Assembly: GCA_947034885.2 (NCBI GenBank)
Contig: OX344754.2
Location: 15,270,501 to 15,334,500, forward strand
Origin: Thuidium tamariscinum
Lineage: Eukaryota; Streptophyta; Bryopsida; Hypnales; Thuidiaceae
Direction of reading: 5' to 3'
Length of the DNA: 64,000 bases
Shown: one piece after another, positions 9,510-21,531 of the stretch
How the letters are laid out: each line of letters opens with the position of its first letter
How positions within the stretch are numbered: the first letter of the stretch is position 1
Position numbers and translations under genes: made by a program
Notes under the pieces: generated by a model
What the model was told of the DNA's origin: nothing
The model's database searches: none
What the model saw: only the letters and a program-made list of their open reading frames with translations

Positions 9510-12500
9510 ATTTCACAAGTTTTAGAACATACATACTTTCTTCTAAAAAGGCTAAAAATCAAAACTTCATATTTTGGAAGGGCTAGAAAGTACCTACATT
9601 TTGAATTTGAGGTACATTGCAATGGAGATATTCATTGTAAGTTTTGGAAAGATAGAAATAAACAAGTTATGCAAAGGCACTTCCAATAGGATTTGTTGAT
9701 GGATTTGTTCAAAAAACTTAGAGATGAAGATTTTGCTTGCTTACAATGCAAATATTTAAAGGAGATTTAGGGCTTTAAATTTGAATTGCTATAATTAGAA
9801 GTTAACATTGGTATAATATACATTTCTTTGCAAATATTATAATGTTCAAAGAATACTTGTACTTGACCTCCAAAATTTACATTTCCATTTTAAAAAGAAG
9901 ACCTATTGAATAACCTTTGAATAAACCAACCTTTGAAAAATTGAAATTTAGTTTTTGAAACTTTAAGAGAAATAATATCTTGTAAAAATTATAAATACAA
10001 AATGTGCAATTAATTTTATTAGTGATTTTTATTTTTTTTGCTTTTAATTATTTAAAAAAATATTACTTAGTATAGAAGTGTATATAATAACATAAATACA
10101 ATTTCTATATTATAATTACAACTCTTGATTGAATTCAATATTAACCCCTAATGGACTAGCTTGCTAAATTGAGCAATATAGCAATTTCGGATAAGTTTGT
10201 GTGACTAGAGATTTTCATATTGCAAGCCCAAATTTGAATGCAAGGTAGAGAGGAAGAATATCTTTCAAATGCACTAAAATTTATGACATTTGGAAATACA
10301 AGTTAGAAGTTATAGTCTAATATGTTACTTTTTCTGTGATTGGGCAATTTGGGGCTTTGGGTAGATTCAAAAAATATATTTTTTTGAAAAACTAAAATCT
10401 GAAATTGATTTTCTTCATTTATGTTTGTATGGAAAGCTTTAAATCATCCATTTTCATCAATGAGTCAAATTGTCAAAGGTTATGAGGAGTTTTTGTTTGT
10501 AGGCAATTATGGATACTCTACTCTAAAATAAACTTTGAAGTCCTTTAATTTATTTAGTTTTCAATATTTTTCAAATAAAACAAAATCATAGGATGTAAAT
10601 TGTTTATCACACCATTGGGATTGACATTTTCAATTCCTTAAAGAAATTATTAATAATTTTGTATTTTGAATCATTTGCTACTTCCTTCTACTTACTATTT
10701 CTTTCCTGTATGTTGTACAACTCCAAATAACTTGAAATTGTTTAGGCAAGTACAATATTTGGCCTCAGCAATGATTCCACATAATTAGAACCTTTCTGAA
10801 CCATTTTTCATATGATTGTTGTGTGTTGAAGAGCTACTGCCTTGTTTTCTAAAGGGCGAAAAGAAATTATTTTTGAGCATTCAAACACTAATATCTTGCA
10901 ATCTACATTGTAGAAAACTCTGGATTTTTTTGTGCATGTTCACAAACCAATTTACTACAAGATCCTATTGGTTACAAATCTCAAGAAGTATTTTCTAAGT
11001 TTTCTTTGGTATTGGTATTAGAAATGGCAATTTTTTATTGCTTTTGGAATAAACATAGTCAAGCAACCTAAGGGGTTAAATTATTATTATTATTATTGTC
11101 ATCATGTGTAACAATTTATAATACATCTTCACAATTTTAGAAATGTGGACTATTTCCTAATTCTTAAGGTAATACAGTATACATCTTCTCCTACTTGTAA
11201 AGCTTGAAAAGCATATAACTAACCTAGAATGATAGTTAAAACTATCCACATGCTTGCATTTTCATACTCACATACTAGTATTGTTGACTATAGGTTGCAA
11301 TATGAACCATTGTTTTCTATGTTGATGCCCATGCATTTGAAATATTTGTTAAATGAGACAAAGTATTTAGTTTATATTTTATAGACACACAATGCATTTT
11401 TATGTGCAATTTTTTTGTATGAAGACTTCAATTCATGATGCACAAATTTTTAAGGAAAAATTCAAAAAAGAATTTGTTTAATATCCACTTGACTCCAATT
11501 CTAGAAGAGAAGGGTTGCAACATTTAGGGGGCATTCAAAGCTTTACTTTCTTGTATGTACTAAGTTGAAATACAAATAATTCTTTTTACATCAACTACAT
11601 CAATTTTACATCATGTTGCAAAAAATATAGTTTTTATTTACTGACTTTTTGACTTTCAATATAGAACATGGTTCATCTACAAGGCCTAAAACGCTTTTCA
11701 ATTTATACTAGAAAGTAAACCATATTTAAAGAACAAGGGAAGAAAAAGATTTTGTGTAGAAATAATTAGATCACCAAAAACAACTTGATGCCTCACACTA
11801 TTTACATACAACTTTTATTGTAAACCTAATCTTTTCTAACAATTTTACTTGAAAATTCTAAATTTTGCAACCCTTAAAAAAATGAAATCTATAATTTGAT
11901 TTTTGATTTTTTTATCATAGATGTTTTCTTATAAACAATGTTTAGGTGCCCCCAAAAGAAAATAGTCCATAACTTTCTCATTACTAGAGTGGAATAAATC
12001 AAAGTTTAAGATCTTTGGAAAAAAAATTGAAAATTGAACAATTTCAAATTTTTGTGATATTTTTAGAGTTGTCTTTTGAACTTTTTTTTGAACATAGCTT
12101 TGACAACAAGGCAAAGCTACTTCTAGAGTGCAATTTCTTTCTACTCTCATAAAAGAAAAGGTATCATTGAACTCCATGACAATCATTCAACTGAAAAAAA
12201 CCTTAGAACTTGTTTTTCCATTCCAATAAATATAGAGGCCAACCTTATAGAATTTACAATTTTTTGCAAGAACAAACTTGATGTAGCTAAATAAGTACTA
12301 TAAGACTTAGTAGTCTAGGATAACCTAATATTTATCATCCTTGGTAGAAGGGCTACAGCATTTGGAGTCATCCACAACTTCATTTGCTTGAACTCACTAA
12401 GTTGAAACATAATTTTTGTCACATCATTTACATGTATTAGACATCAATTTGCATCAAAGATATTATTTGTTTGCACACTTTTTATTTTGCAAGAAGTTTT

Positions 12501-12702
12501 GGAAATATTTCATCTATACTATCTAGAATGTTTTTCAAACTCAATTACAAAGTGATTGGAAAAGAGACAAAGGGAATATTAGGATGCCACCAAAAAATGA
12601 ACACACAACAAATAAAGCATGATCTCTAAATACGTTAATGCAGACAATATGAAAGTCCTTTCATGTTTACAATATATTAAAATCCTTTACATTGGACTTA
12701 TC
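9510..12702. other. AT-rich spacer upstream of the kinase 3' end
   Basis: Long AT-rich spacer colinear with 48547-51788. It has an (ATT)n run near 11080-11098. Segment 11820-12310 has an older, diverged relative at 36850-37315, and 12310-12590 resembles 3340-3620, so an ancient repeat recurs inside the unit. No gene is supported. Confidence 0.5.
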
Positions 12703-13872
12703 CTACATACTATGACATTCAATGCACTCGACTATTTCCTCAAAGCTAGGTCTTTCTTTTGGACTTGAATGCCAACATTTGCTCAACAAAGTCTTGATCC
12801 AAGGTTTAGTCTCTTTCGGTAGTATTGGCCTATCCCCTCGAAGAACCACATCATAGTTCTTGTTCTTGACCCCCTCAAAAGGAAGTTTACCAGTGATCAT
12901 TTCATAGCAAGTCATTGCAAAGCTGTAAACATCGGCATCCTTGGTGAATAAATCAGGTGTGATGTTGCGAGCTTTCACACCTTCCAATATTTCCGGAGCC
13001 CTCCAAAACCCTGTCCCCACCACTCCCACCGAGCACTCATAGTCTGCTACTAGACAATAATACGAACCATGAGAAAGTGAATCCAGATCTTCTAACCGAT
13101 CCTCTCCATGATATGTGTTTATGAGTACATTGGAAGCTTTCAAGTCCCTGTGGACAATGTTGTCCTCGTGCAAGCCCCTCATCCCCTGTGCAATATAATA
13201 CATGTTCCGTTCAAGTTCCTCATCAGAGAAAGGAGCATGAAATCGGTTGCTGTTGCACTCCATTTTCTTGTCAATGAGCTTCCGCAAGTCACCTGCACAT
13301 TGGAACATGTGGAATGCAAACCTCCCGTTCATCACCACCGTGCCAGTAATGACCGAAGCACATCCAAACGAACCCCGATACCTTGACAAGTCAGCACATT
13401 TGTTGAGCATTCCCAGAGGCCATTGCTTCTGAAGGTCCAGTACCGAGGAGCCCTCCTTGAACACCTTCAACACAAATTTCCATAGATCTCCCTCCCACCT
13501 CGCTTCGAAGATTTCCGCCTGGGCTCCCTCGGCAATCTTCTTGCCCAACACAAAATCATCACCACAGTCACGAAAGAAAGTGCCCGTTTGGGGAAACTGC
13601 CTCTGCAGACTCAACACGATCTCGCTGTTGGTCAGATGAGCTCTCCCCTTCTCTCCGCCACTGGAGTCCCCTACTACACTCGAAGGCTGCTGGAGCTCAC
13701 TCCAATGGTCCTTTGAGGCGGCGATCTCGAAATCAAGGGCTGTTTCATAGTCAGATTGGCTTTGCAACAGTCCCTCAATGCGTGCGGAATGATACACAGA
13801 TGAGGAGGAGGGGGATGCAGAGCAATTGTGGATTCTGTCTCCTAGTTCAGCAATCTCGTGGTTTTCTGCCAT
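12703..13872 (-). CDS. Protein kinase, intronless, with atypical motifs (unit A)
   Basis: 389 residues in a single exon, probably a cytosolic Ser/Thr kinase of the plant TKL type. Residues 1-100 are Ser-rich with no known domain, and the kinase domain spans about 105-385. Visible: VAIK lysine K136 (FVLKVF), catalytic loop HRDLKASNVL (241-250), GFWRAPEIL (288-296) and the late-domain Arg in PKERPSF. Two oddities: the glycine loop reads AEGAQAEIFEA with a single Gly, and the metal-binding DFG is DYE (277-279), keeping the Asp. I chose the ATG at 13872 because the unit B copy begins with the same MAENHEI; the A frame stays open upstream to 14004. About 14% of residues differ from the B copy, with all indels in frame. 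Substrate unknown. Confidence 0.85.
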   Translation of the reverse strand: MAENHEIAELGDRIHNCSASPSSSSVYHSARIEGLLQSQSDYETALDFEIAASKDHWSELQQPSSVVGDSSGGEKGRAHLTNSEIVLSLQRQFPQTGTFFRDCGDDFVLGKKIAEGAQAEIFEARWEGDLWKFVLKVFKEGSSVLDLQKQWPLGMLNKCADLSRYRGSFGCASVITGTVVMNGRFAFHMFQCAGDLRKLIDKKMECNSNRFHAPFSDEELERNMYYIAQGMRGLHEDNIVHRDLKASNVLINTYHGEDRLEDLDSLSHGSYYCLVADYECSVGVVGTGFWRAPEILEGVKARNITPDLFTKDADVYSFAMTCYEMITGKLPFEGVKNKNYDVVLRGDRPILPKETKPWIKTLLSKCWHSSPKERPSFEEIVECIECHSM

Positions 13873-15217
13873 GGCGAATCCCTCAACTTCTGGATTATCA
13901 CAACTCCAACAGCACCTCGGAACACAAGAAAATGGCGACAGTAAATGCCACACACGGCTTTCTGTATTCCCGAGGGAGGAAGCAATGCCCTTGTTGTTGC
14001 GCACAAACGTCGATCCAAATCGAAAGCAAGACCTAACGACACGGGGCGAGATCCGTCAAATAATCTCTCTCTAACCCTCAACCTACGAAGAGAAAACTTC
14101 AGTCGCCTAACGGATCCCCGACATGACAACACTCACGTCGAAGGCCGGCGAGAACAACTTCAGCAACTTAAAAATTAAGTGACTCGCCTAAACCAAACCC
14201 CGAACCAAACGCACAATTGCGTGAAGCAAGAGTGCCGCACGCAAGTCACAGCACGGAGAAGTTACGAAAAATTTGAGAATTGAAGGCCTGCTTCATCGCT
14301 GCACAGAGCAGAGCCAAGGCAACGCGGTGAGTAGTGACACAGTCATAGTTCAGGCCGGCTGGCAGCACGTGTGTGGCACTGTCCACTTGAGTTGATTGGC
14401 ATGGAGCGGGGGTCCCTGCAGGACCTTAAATCCTGATACCTACCATCAAAGATAGGCCCAGCAGGTGGAGTTACCTCAAGGAAAACGTCGGAATTTTTAT
14501 TTTTATTTTGCGTTTTTATGCCTTTATTTTTCAAATTCTGAATTTATGTTTGCAATCGGAGGCTTCAAATTAGGTAGGTGGGTTCTCAAAATTGGACTTT
14601 CAACTGGCAGTTACGTGCTAATCACCAAGTCCAGTAGGTGTGCAATTTCTACGAACTTCAGTATCGAAAAAGGACCCTTGGATTATCTGCTTACCAAGCC
14701 CAATGCAAACTGTGATAACGATCAGGACAGGAAACAGAGGAGAGGAATTCCGTCAGGGTAATCCTACGTCCTACTGAAAGGCCCTAGTTAGTAAGCAAAA
14801 AAATCATGTATTGCAATAAGCTTGGTTGCATTGAAGTAGCAAACCAGATGCAAGCGTGAGTCGTAAGCTAAATTACGAGGGCCACTCGTCTTTGATTGGA
14901 GATGGAGCTGCCGACAATCCCTTCAATTGAAATCTTCAATCTCCCACATTGAATAATTATGTACACAACTTAAAAAACTAGTTCCAAAGAGGTTGGGCTA
15001 TCGTTACTCACAGTTATCTCTCCGGACGGCACATCCATCAAGGTATGACTTGCTCAACTGCTCAAAATGTGGACTGTTTCTAAAGGGTAGGAACAACCAC
15101 GCAAGCCACGGTAGTGTAGACCCCAGCGATGTGGATTCAGCCCACCGTTTCAAAAGAACTTCAGATTTCAGCTGGACTTATTAATTTTAAGTTCCCACGC
15201 CACAAGTCAAGCTCCAT
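13873..15217. promoter_or_regulatory. Kinase 5' flank and probable promoter (unit A)
   Basis: GC content is higher than in the surrounding spacers, and the sequence is conserved with 52962-54343. It probably holds the kinase 5' leader (minus strand) near 13873-14150 and upstream sequence further right. No TATA box or factor site can be named with confidence. The short open frames here are not supported. Confidence 0.35.
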
Positions 15218-17333
15218 GTTTGGGTCATTGCAAGAAACACCTGTCCTATTTGTTGCGTTTTGCAACAGTACTCATGATTTTTTCAGTAGTACTATAAAAT
15301 TAGAAAATTAATTTTTTTTAAAATTTAAAAATAAGAATAATGTATATACCTCTAAAATGAAGGTTTTCACCGAAGGAAATTGATAGAAAAATTCTCTAAT
15401 GGTACATTCACACCGGGAGTTACAGAAGGGTAAGTAGTAAAAAAAAACAGTCCCCATTTGGAAACTGCACAGGGATGGGCTGAAGCTGGGGTTCAGAAGA
15501 GTACTGAACTGGGCTCGACTTCCTAAACTGGTTCAATATTGTTGCAGTCGTTACACTTTGTTTTATTTTCAATTTTTCAATTCTTGAAATCATTTACGAA
15601 ATTTGAAGCACATTAGTTGTATGTAGTATTAGGCTATGAAGATTTCCCCCATATACAAAGATGGAAAAATTCGATGAAATTTAATTTCCAAAATTGAAAT
15701 TCTTTTGAATTTTGACAACCAAAAAGTACTCTTCAACAACCAATGCCCTAAGTCTTCTTATTCCAATCATTCTTGAATTACTTATCCCACTCAATACTTC
15801 CTAATTTTTTACTCACTAATTTGAGACATATGTTATAATCTTATTAGTCCCAACCTTGAAAAGAACCAAAATAATGCATTTTAAACCTTTATTAGAAATA
15901 TTGCTGTACCCCTATAGGATGATTATCACGCATAGACTATTACGGTAGAAGGACCCATCACTAATTGCTAATCCATCAACAATCAATAGGATATTATATT
16001 CTTAACCAAGGTTACAACGGATTTTCATTTTGTCCTTGAAACACATGTCCCTATATTTTTCCAAGGTTTGGACCTAAATGTTAACGACAAGTAAGTGGGC
16101 AACAATATAGGAAGCCATGAACCAAAAAGTAGTTATTAAATAATTTGAATTGGATAACACTAGATGTTGGTCATGGGTGAAGCCAAACTTTTGCTCTTCC
16201 AAATTCATAGTATTTTCAATTCTATCAAGAGAAAAATTACTCAAAATTATTATCATCCCCATCATTCCTATCAATGCATGTATAAAAATATTTGCTTCAC
16301 CAAACACTATCCTAAATCATGTCCACATTCCATGATGGTTATAGAGTGCAACAATGTGTACAATGTTCTTGATATTTGCTACAAATTTCTATATTGAAGA
16401 GATAGGTAGGGAAATTACATATTGTAAAAGGTTGTTGCATACCACCAATCAATCAACAATTTGATTCAAATTAAGTGCCTATATTCTACATTTATTTCAC
16501 AATAGTTAATTCATGTCACATTTTATTAACCATACTCCATGCAACAAATTTGATGGATTTTTTCCCAACATCATTTTGTAGAACTACCATCAATTTTGAA
16601 TAAAGTAGTGAAAATATTAACAAGCATTGATATGGAAGAAAAGACATGCGTTCTTTTTGAGAGTGTACAAATTCAATTATAATAAAGCAAAATTGTCTTT
16701 AAATTTTGTGTGTAGCCTATAGCATTGCTCATGACAACCTCTCTTTATCCTACAATGACAGGGTAGTCATTGTGTACATCAACCTTTTTGAAATAGTGTG
16801 AATCATCTACCTAAAGGAAGTAATCACTGGAAGTCACATTACTATATTGAAGCTCTCTTTTTATACACAAAATTCCAAGGACAAGCAATTGTCTTACATA
16901 GAAGGATATTGTGTCATCCATTGGATACTGAGATTCCACAATGGCTTATTGAGTTCAAGTTGCAAAGAAAGTTTGGTAACATAATGTTTTCATTTGTAGA
17001 AATTTCAACTAAAATTTTGTCTTATTCTTCCCAAAATTTTCATTCAATTTTAATATTTTAGTCTTCTTAATTCTTAAAGATTTAAAGTTTTGAATTGAAT
17101 TTAAAAAAATTTGGCAACTTCCTATGATATCAAATTTTTTGTGATTTTTGTTAATAGTTTTGAAAGTGAGGTATTATATCAACTTTCTTAAAATACAATT
17201 TTGATTTGTATCAATGTCTAAGGCAAAAATAATGCCCTCCTAAAGATAGAGTTTTAGAATCTCCATATTTCACATCTTTGTACATGGGAGAAATTCTCAC
17301 TGCCTCATGCTACATACAAATAACTTAAGTTAA

Positions 17334-17595
17334 TTGAGTTATTTGTAAAGTACCCAAAACCGGGGTTTAAACCCATGAGTTTTGTGGAAAAGCCGGTTGA
17401 ATTAAAAAAGTCAAAATAAAAGTGGGTATGAAACTTATTTTTCCATCAAAATGGTGCGTCAAAAAGTTTGGTCCCTACTTTTGAAGACATGTAATATAAG
17501 TATCTTGCAAAAAAATTTGACGCTTCAACTATAGTTGCCTTCTCAACTTCAAAAAAAATCATGCCCAAAGTAGGGGGACTTTACAAATAACTCAA
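17334..17595. mobile_element. 262-bp palindromic element nested in the 2.77-kb element
   Basis: TTGAGTTATTTGTAAAGT at 17334-17351 is repeated in inverse at 17578-17595 with no mismatch. The interior is non-coding. No clear target duplication. It is MITE-like, but an unusual inverted repeat of other origin is possible. Confidence 0.5.
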
Positions 17596-17624
17596 ATGTG
17601 CTCCAAATTTCCTAAATGATGAGT

Positions 17625-17901
17625 TAAGGTAGGTACACCCCAAAAAGCCACTTATTCATACTGAGCCTAGTTCCTGCTATTAATTAGTTCAAATTTTTAT
17701 GTAGTCTTGTTGGCAAGTGAAAGCATGTTCTAACGCACCAAAGAACGCAGGATTTGGATACCGTATACAGAAGTTATTAACAGTCAAAGTCTGTTTTTGA
17801 AAGCGCCATCTACAGTCTGTGAACATGACTGATTTCGGAAATGTACGTGCACTGTAGATGGCGCTTTTAGGAACAGGGCACTTTTGGGTGTACCTACCTT
17901 A
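17625..17901. mobile_element. 277-bp inverted-repeat element (TAAGGTAG ends)
   Basis: Left end TAAGGTAGGTACACCC and right end GGGTGTACCTACCTTA are exact inverses. It has an inner hairpin at 17800-17867. Its first eight bases also begin the inverted repeat at 34831. No target duplication that I can defend. Confidence 0.55.
17800..17867. repeat. 17-bp hairpin inside the small element
   Basis: AAAGCGCCATCTACAGT (17800-17816) and its inverse ACTGTAGATGGCGCTTT (17851-17867) pair perfectly around a 34-base loop. It gives a strong foldback in the centre of the 277-bp element. Function unknown. Confidence 0.6.
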
Positions 17902-18733
17902 GTGGTGGCTGAGCCTTTCTAGATTTGAAAGCTCTGCTATGTGCATGCTACTGATTATAAACTTTTTTAAGAAGAATTTTAAAATTAAAAATACAAACAA
18001 AGTGCAGTTACTGGAACAGTATTGAACCCAATTTAGGAAGTCGAGTACAGTTCAATTCTCTTCCAAACTCCACCCGAACCCCAGCTTCGGCCCATCCCTG
18101 TGCAGTTTCCAAATGGGGACTGCGTTTTTTGACTACTTACAATTTTGTAACTCCCGGTGTGAACGTACCATAAGTAGGAGAACTTGAAAAGTGCCAAATC
18201 TCAAGAAAATAGGTACTTTGATTCAAAAATTAGGGAAAAATAGTAAAAATAAGTATTTTCAAAAAATAAAAATTGACCATTTGCAAAAACTTTATGGAGA
18301 TGGTCATTCACAAAAGAACCCACCAAAATATTATTTTATATGTTTCAAAATACAAGCAGAAGGGAGCTCACTTTGTAGACCTCTACACCTCACAAAATTA
18401 ACTTTTTTTAAAAAACCCTCCCTGGAGAGCTAGAAATCTACTAGAAGACCATCTCATCCAAATTTCATCTCAAAATCATTAAGAAAAGGTATAGCTCAGG
18501 TACTAAAAACCCCTAAACTGCCAAATGTGACATCCAATTGGGAGCTATTTTTGGATGGTAAACTATTTTTGAAAATTATGAAAAAATCAAGGAAGGTATA
18601 TAATAGTTATGAGTACCTTTCCTATAAATCTTGAGTCATTTGGAGCTAAAACACAAAAGTTATGGCCAAAAAACTGATCAGCATGCAACGTGTGACACAA
18701 AATAGTACAGGTGTCTCTTGCAATGACCCGGGC

Positions 18734-21196
18734 GTTTATCAAGTTTAGAACAGAAAAACATACTTCGGGCAGTAATGCTCATGAATCTCATTTTTCGCCT
18801 CTCGTTTCTCTGACTTTCAGAGTCACAGGCTCACTCACCTGGTAGAATTGGGATGCACAACCCATGTTCATGAGGATGGTAACTCAGATTCTAGTTGAAC
18901 GCCTCTCAATGCTCTTTGAGGAAAACATGCGCCTGGCTTTTCTAAAAGTCTCAAAATCAAAGTCTTAAACCGCTAGATCAGGGCAGCAAATAAACACCCA
19001 TGCACGAGGTTGCATGGATGTCCAAGGGTCGGTTCTGTTGGATCGGAGCCTCTCTCGATGTTCATCAGGATTAGAATTACGAAACGCAGTTCCAGGGACT
19101 CCTAAGCAAATGAAACCATCCGATGACATCAATGAAAGCTCTTGGTCCAAAGAATGAAATCCCGAATCAATTTGGAAGCAGAAACTTATCTTAATTTTCT
19201 CCAAGTTTCATAACCGAAGGCTCACTGGTAGAGTTGGGCACAAACTTCACGATGCACAAGTTAGAGATGCTGTGAAGAAGCACCCCACAAGGTTGCATAC
19301 AGTATACTGAATGGGCTTGGTTGGTCCTTTCAGTTGCAAAGCCCTCATTAAGTGACATGCGTTCATGAGGATTAGAACTGCAAAATTTCAGTTGAGCTTA
19401 CCAGAGGAATCCGCGGCTTCCAGTGCAGCTCCAGTGAGAAGACTGACACAAGCATGTTAATGTGTGTTTTTTGGGGGGGATTTATTTTTTGGGGGCGGAA
19501 GTCGCATGAGAATTTTAGAAGAGCATTTCAGTTTTAAAATTTTCTTGTGAGCCGAATTTGTTAAGCCTGGTGCGCTTTCGATCTTGTTTGCTTCTGATTT
19601 GTTTTTTCCATTTGTTGGAGATCTGTGTGTGCAGTGTGAAATTAGTCAGGAAATTAGGTACCTCGACAAGTCATTCAGTACTCGGACAAATTGTGTTATC
19701 AGCAGTCCCGCTTCTGAAAATTTTCATTGCTGTGCTTCTTGTTGAACGAGCATCTACGAAATTCAAGCTTGGAGGGACTGTCTTTCTTTGTGAAACTATG
19801 AGTTACGGTCGGTAAAGCTGCGTAGTTGTCTGTAACGCGACAAATGGCGTCGCAGAAGTCCTGTAGACATTTTTCCCTTAATGTGTCGCTGCATAAAGAA
19901 TTTGAAGGCAAGTAAGGCATCTGAAGGCAACAAGGAACTTGAGGAGTGCTTGAATTCTGGGCTGTATTCTTTGGCCGAAGTCGAAGGTTGCTTTGATGAT
20001 CGTTTTGAGTGCTAAGGCGCATGATACTGACAAAGAGTGATTTGGATTGATTTTGAAGAGGTTTAGCATTGGTGCCTTCCAAGCTGAGTTCTGGAATTCC
20101 ATTCGCTGCTGCTTAGCTTAACATTGCAGTTTTCATTAGGATTTTATTACTGACAGAGATCAGACCTAGAATGAATGATTGTATAACAGAGTTATTTAAT
20201 TGATATCAAATGAAACCAATAATTGTTCTCCATGTTAAGTTTTAGTAGCCTACATTTTGGCACTGGATTTCCCTGTTTCATGAACGTCAGAGGATCCAAG
20301 TGTCGATCGTGCTTCTCTGCGTGATGGCAAATTAGAGTCTCGTCGCCTAACATACTTTACTTCACAAATGTTCTTGATGAGATGTTTCGCGTTCACTGAC
20401 ACGGTATTCTTGTCGACTTGTCTTGCAGGTTCTGAGCGCTTTCGCGAAATTTCTTGGACTGTGGCTCTGGCTCAAGCTTACAATGAACCTACTTTCTCAC
20501 CACTCTGCAATTTCCTCAGTCGAAGTACGCACATTTTCTGAGGGATTTCAAATGTAACGATGGCGCATCACTCTCACATGGTGTTGGAATGATTGCACAT
20601 CAACAGCGGCTGTTTTCTTCACCTCGGTCTCAGCATTAAGGATATATGGTAAGGATTTTTTCAATTCTCCAAGTAGCTTTTCTTCTTACGTACTCAATGC
20701 GGTGCGAGATTGGGGGAAGACATCGTATGCATTTCCTAACCGAATTATCCCAGACCATATTTTCATGGAAACTCATGAGCAGGGTTGTGAAACCTTTTAC
20801 TACAAAAAATATTGATGCCGTAGTTGTCGAACGACTTTTTCATGTTGTCATTTCTATGGTCAAGTGTTCTTAAAAACATGTCGTGACTGAGCTCTTATGA
20901 CTGTAATCTTTTAGGTGTTTGCCACCGGCAAGGGAACCTCGATTCTAGCAGAGGCTCAAAATGGAAGCCATGTGCATTTCGTTCTGGAATAACGTGTCGA
21001 TATAGTTGTTTGTTCAGCCTGAAATCTCACGCTATTAGTTATATCCCTTACTAATATCTCCACAAGTCTTGTCTCCGTTCAGAATGTTTTTTTAAGGAAA
21101 AGTTTGTTTCTTTCAAAGCTTTTAATAATCTAGAATGTGTGCGGGGTGACGCTAATAGAAAATTGTGGCTGATTTGTGTCCATGACCACAGGAGTA
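18734..21196 (+). promoter_or_regulatory. Upstream and 5' UTR region of the transporter copy A
   Basis: Conserved with 54344-56487 and richer in GC than the spacers, as expected for promoter and leader of the GONST3-like gene. Plausible leader splice sites are present, for example CTTGCAG near 20430 and CCACAG at 21187-21192, the latter being where the Copia inserted. A segment of about 270 bp (20489-20757) is absent from unit B. Short frames here (e.g. 19699-20082) are conserved only as DNA and look non-coding. Confidence 0.4.
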
Positions 21197-21376
21197 TGTT
21201 GGCAATTCCAGGGTTCTAGGGTTACATCCCTCTTTAACGGATGTCCCTCTCTGTTCGTTACAGTAGGGTTTTACTGTGTACTTAAGTTCAAGCTAAACCC
21301 TGTTTAGCCCTCTCTAATTTTACTCACAGAACACACGCTCTGTGTCTATGCTTCGTACTGCTACTGAATTCCTACA
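21197..21376 (+). repeat. Copia 5' LTR
   Basis: 180 bp from TGTTGGCAATTCC to GAATTCCTACA, with TG...CA ends. It differs from the 3' LTR at six positions, all transitions. Confidence 0.95.
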
Positions 21377-21390
21377 TGGTATCAAAGTGG
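21377..21390 (+). other. Copia primer-binding site
   Basis: TGGTATCAAAGTGG follows the LTR directly. It matches the initiator-methionine tRNA primer site (TGGTATCAGAGC type) used by most plant Copia elements, with one change. Confidence 0.85.
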
Positions 21391-21531
21391 GTGCTTAAGT
21401 TCTATAGACAGTTAGAGACGTCTTAGAATAGTCTACAGTTGAGTGATCACCTTAGACAGATCAGCGATACAAGTAGCGCCACCAAGTAACTGATAGAACT
21501 CAGAGAGGCGGCTACTCAAATTCCTGTAAAC

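Larger units (their letters stand above)
15400..18170. mobile_element. 2.77-kb element with long inverted repeats and TAA target duplication
   Basis: Inserted in the 15222-18729 element. TAA is duplicated at 15397-15399 and 18171-18173. The inverted repeats start TGGTACATTCACACCGGGAG (left) and TGGTACGTTCACACCGGGAG (right) and continue, with gaps, for about 160-185 bp each. A TAA duplication is usual for PIF/Harbinger elements. Interior frames such as 16798-17061 show no transposase motif, so it looks non-autonomous. Part of its interior (about 15915-16330) is a distant relative of 34831-35237. Confidence 0.7.
15222..18729. mobile_element. Outer GGG-ended element carrying nested insertions
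   Basis: Ends: GGGTCATTGCAAGAAACACC, and the right end as reverse complement GGGTCATTGCAAGAGACACC. Without its nested insert the element is about 734 bp, and both arms align with 5325-6056. Unit B is empty at 54344-54347. GTTT appears at 15218-15221 and 18734-18737, but four extra bases (GGGC, 18730-18733) sit between the right end and the repeat. The 4-bp target duplication is therefore probable but not clean. Non-coding. Confidence 0.8.

Noticed and set aside
16074-16307. 77-codon frame with hydrophobic segments in the 2.77-kb element
   Set aside because: AT-driven composition, no transposase or SANT motif, no second copy that keeps the frame.
19699-20082. 127-codon minus-strand frame, also at 55306-55629
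   Set aside because: Lies in the transporter leader, has no domain, and its N-terminus is not kept in B. Conservation is that of the surrounding DNA.
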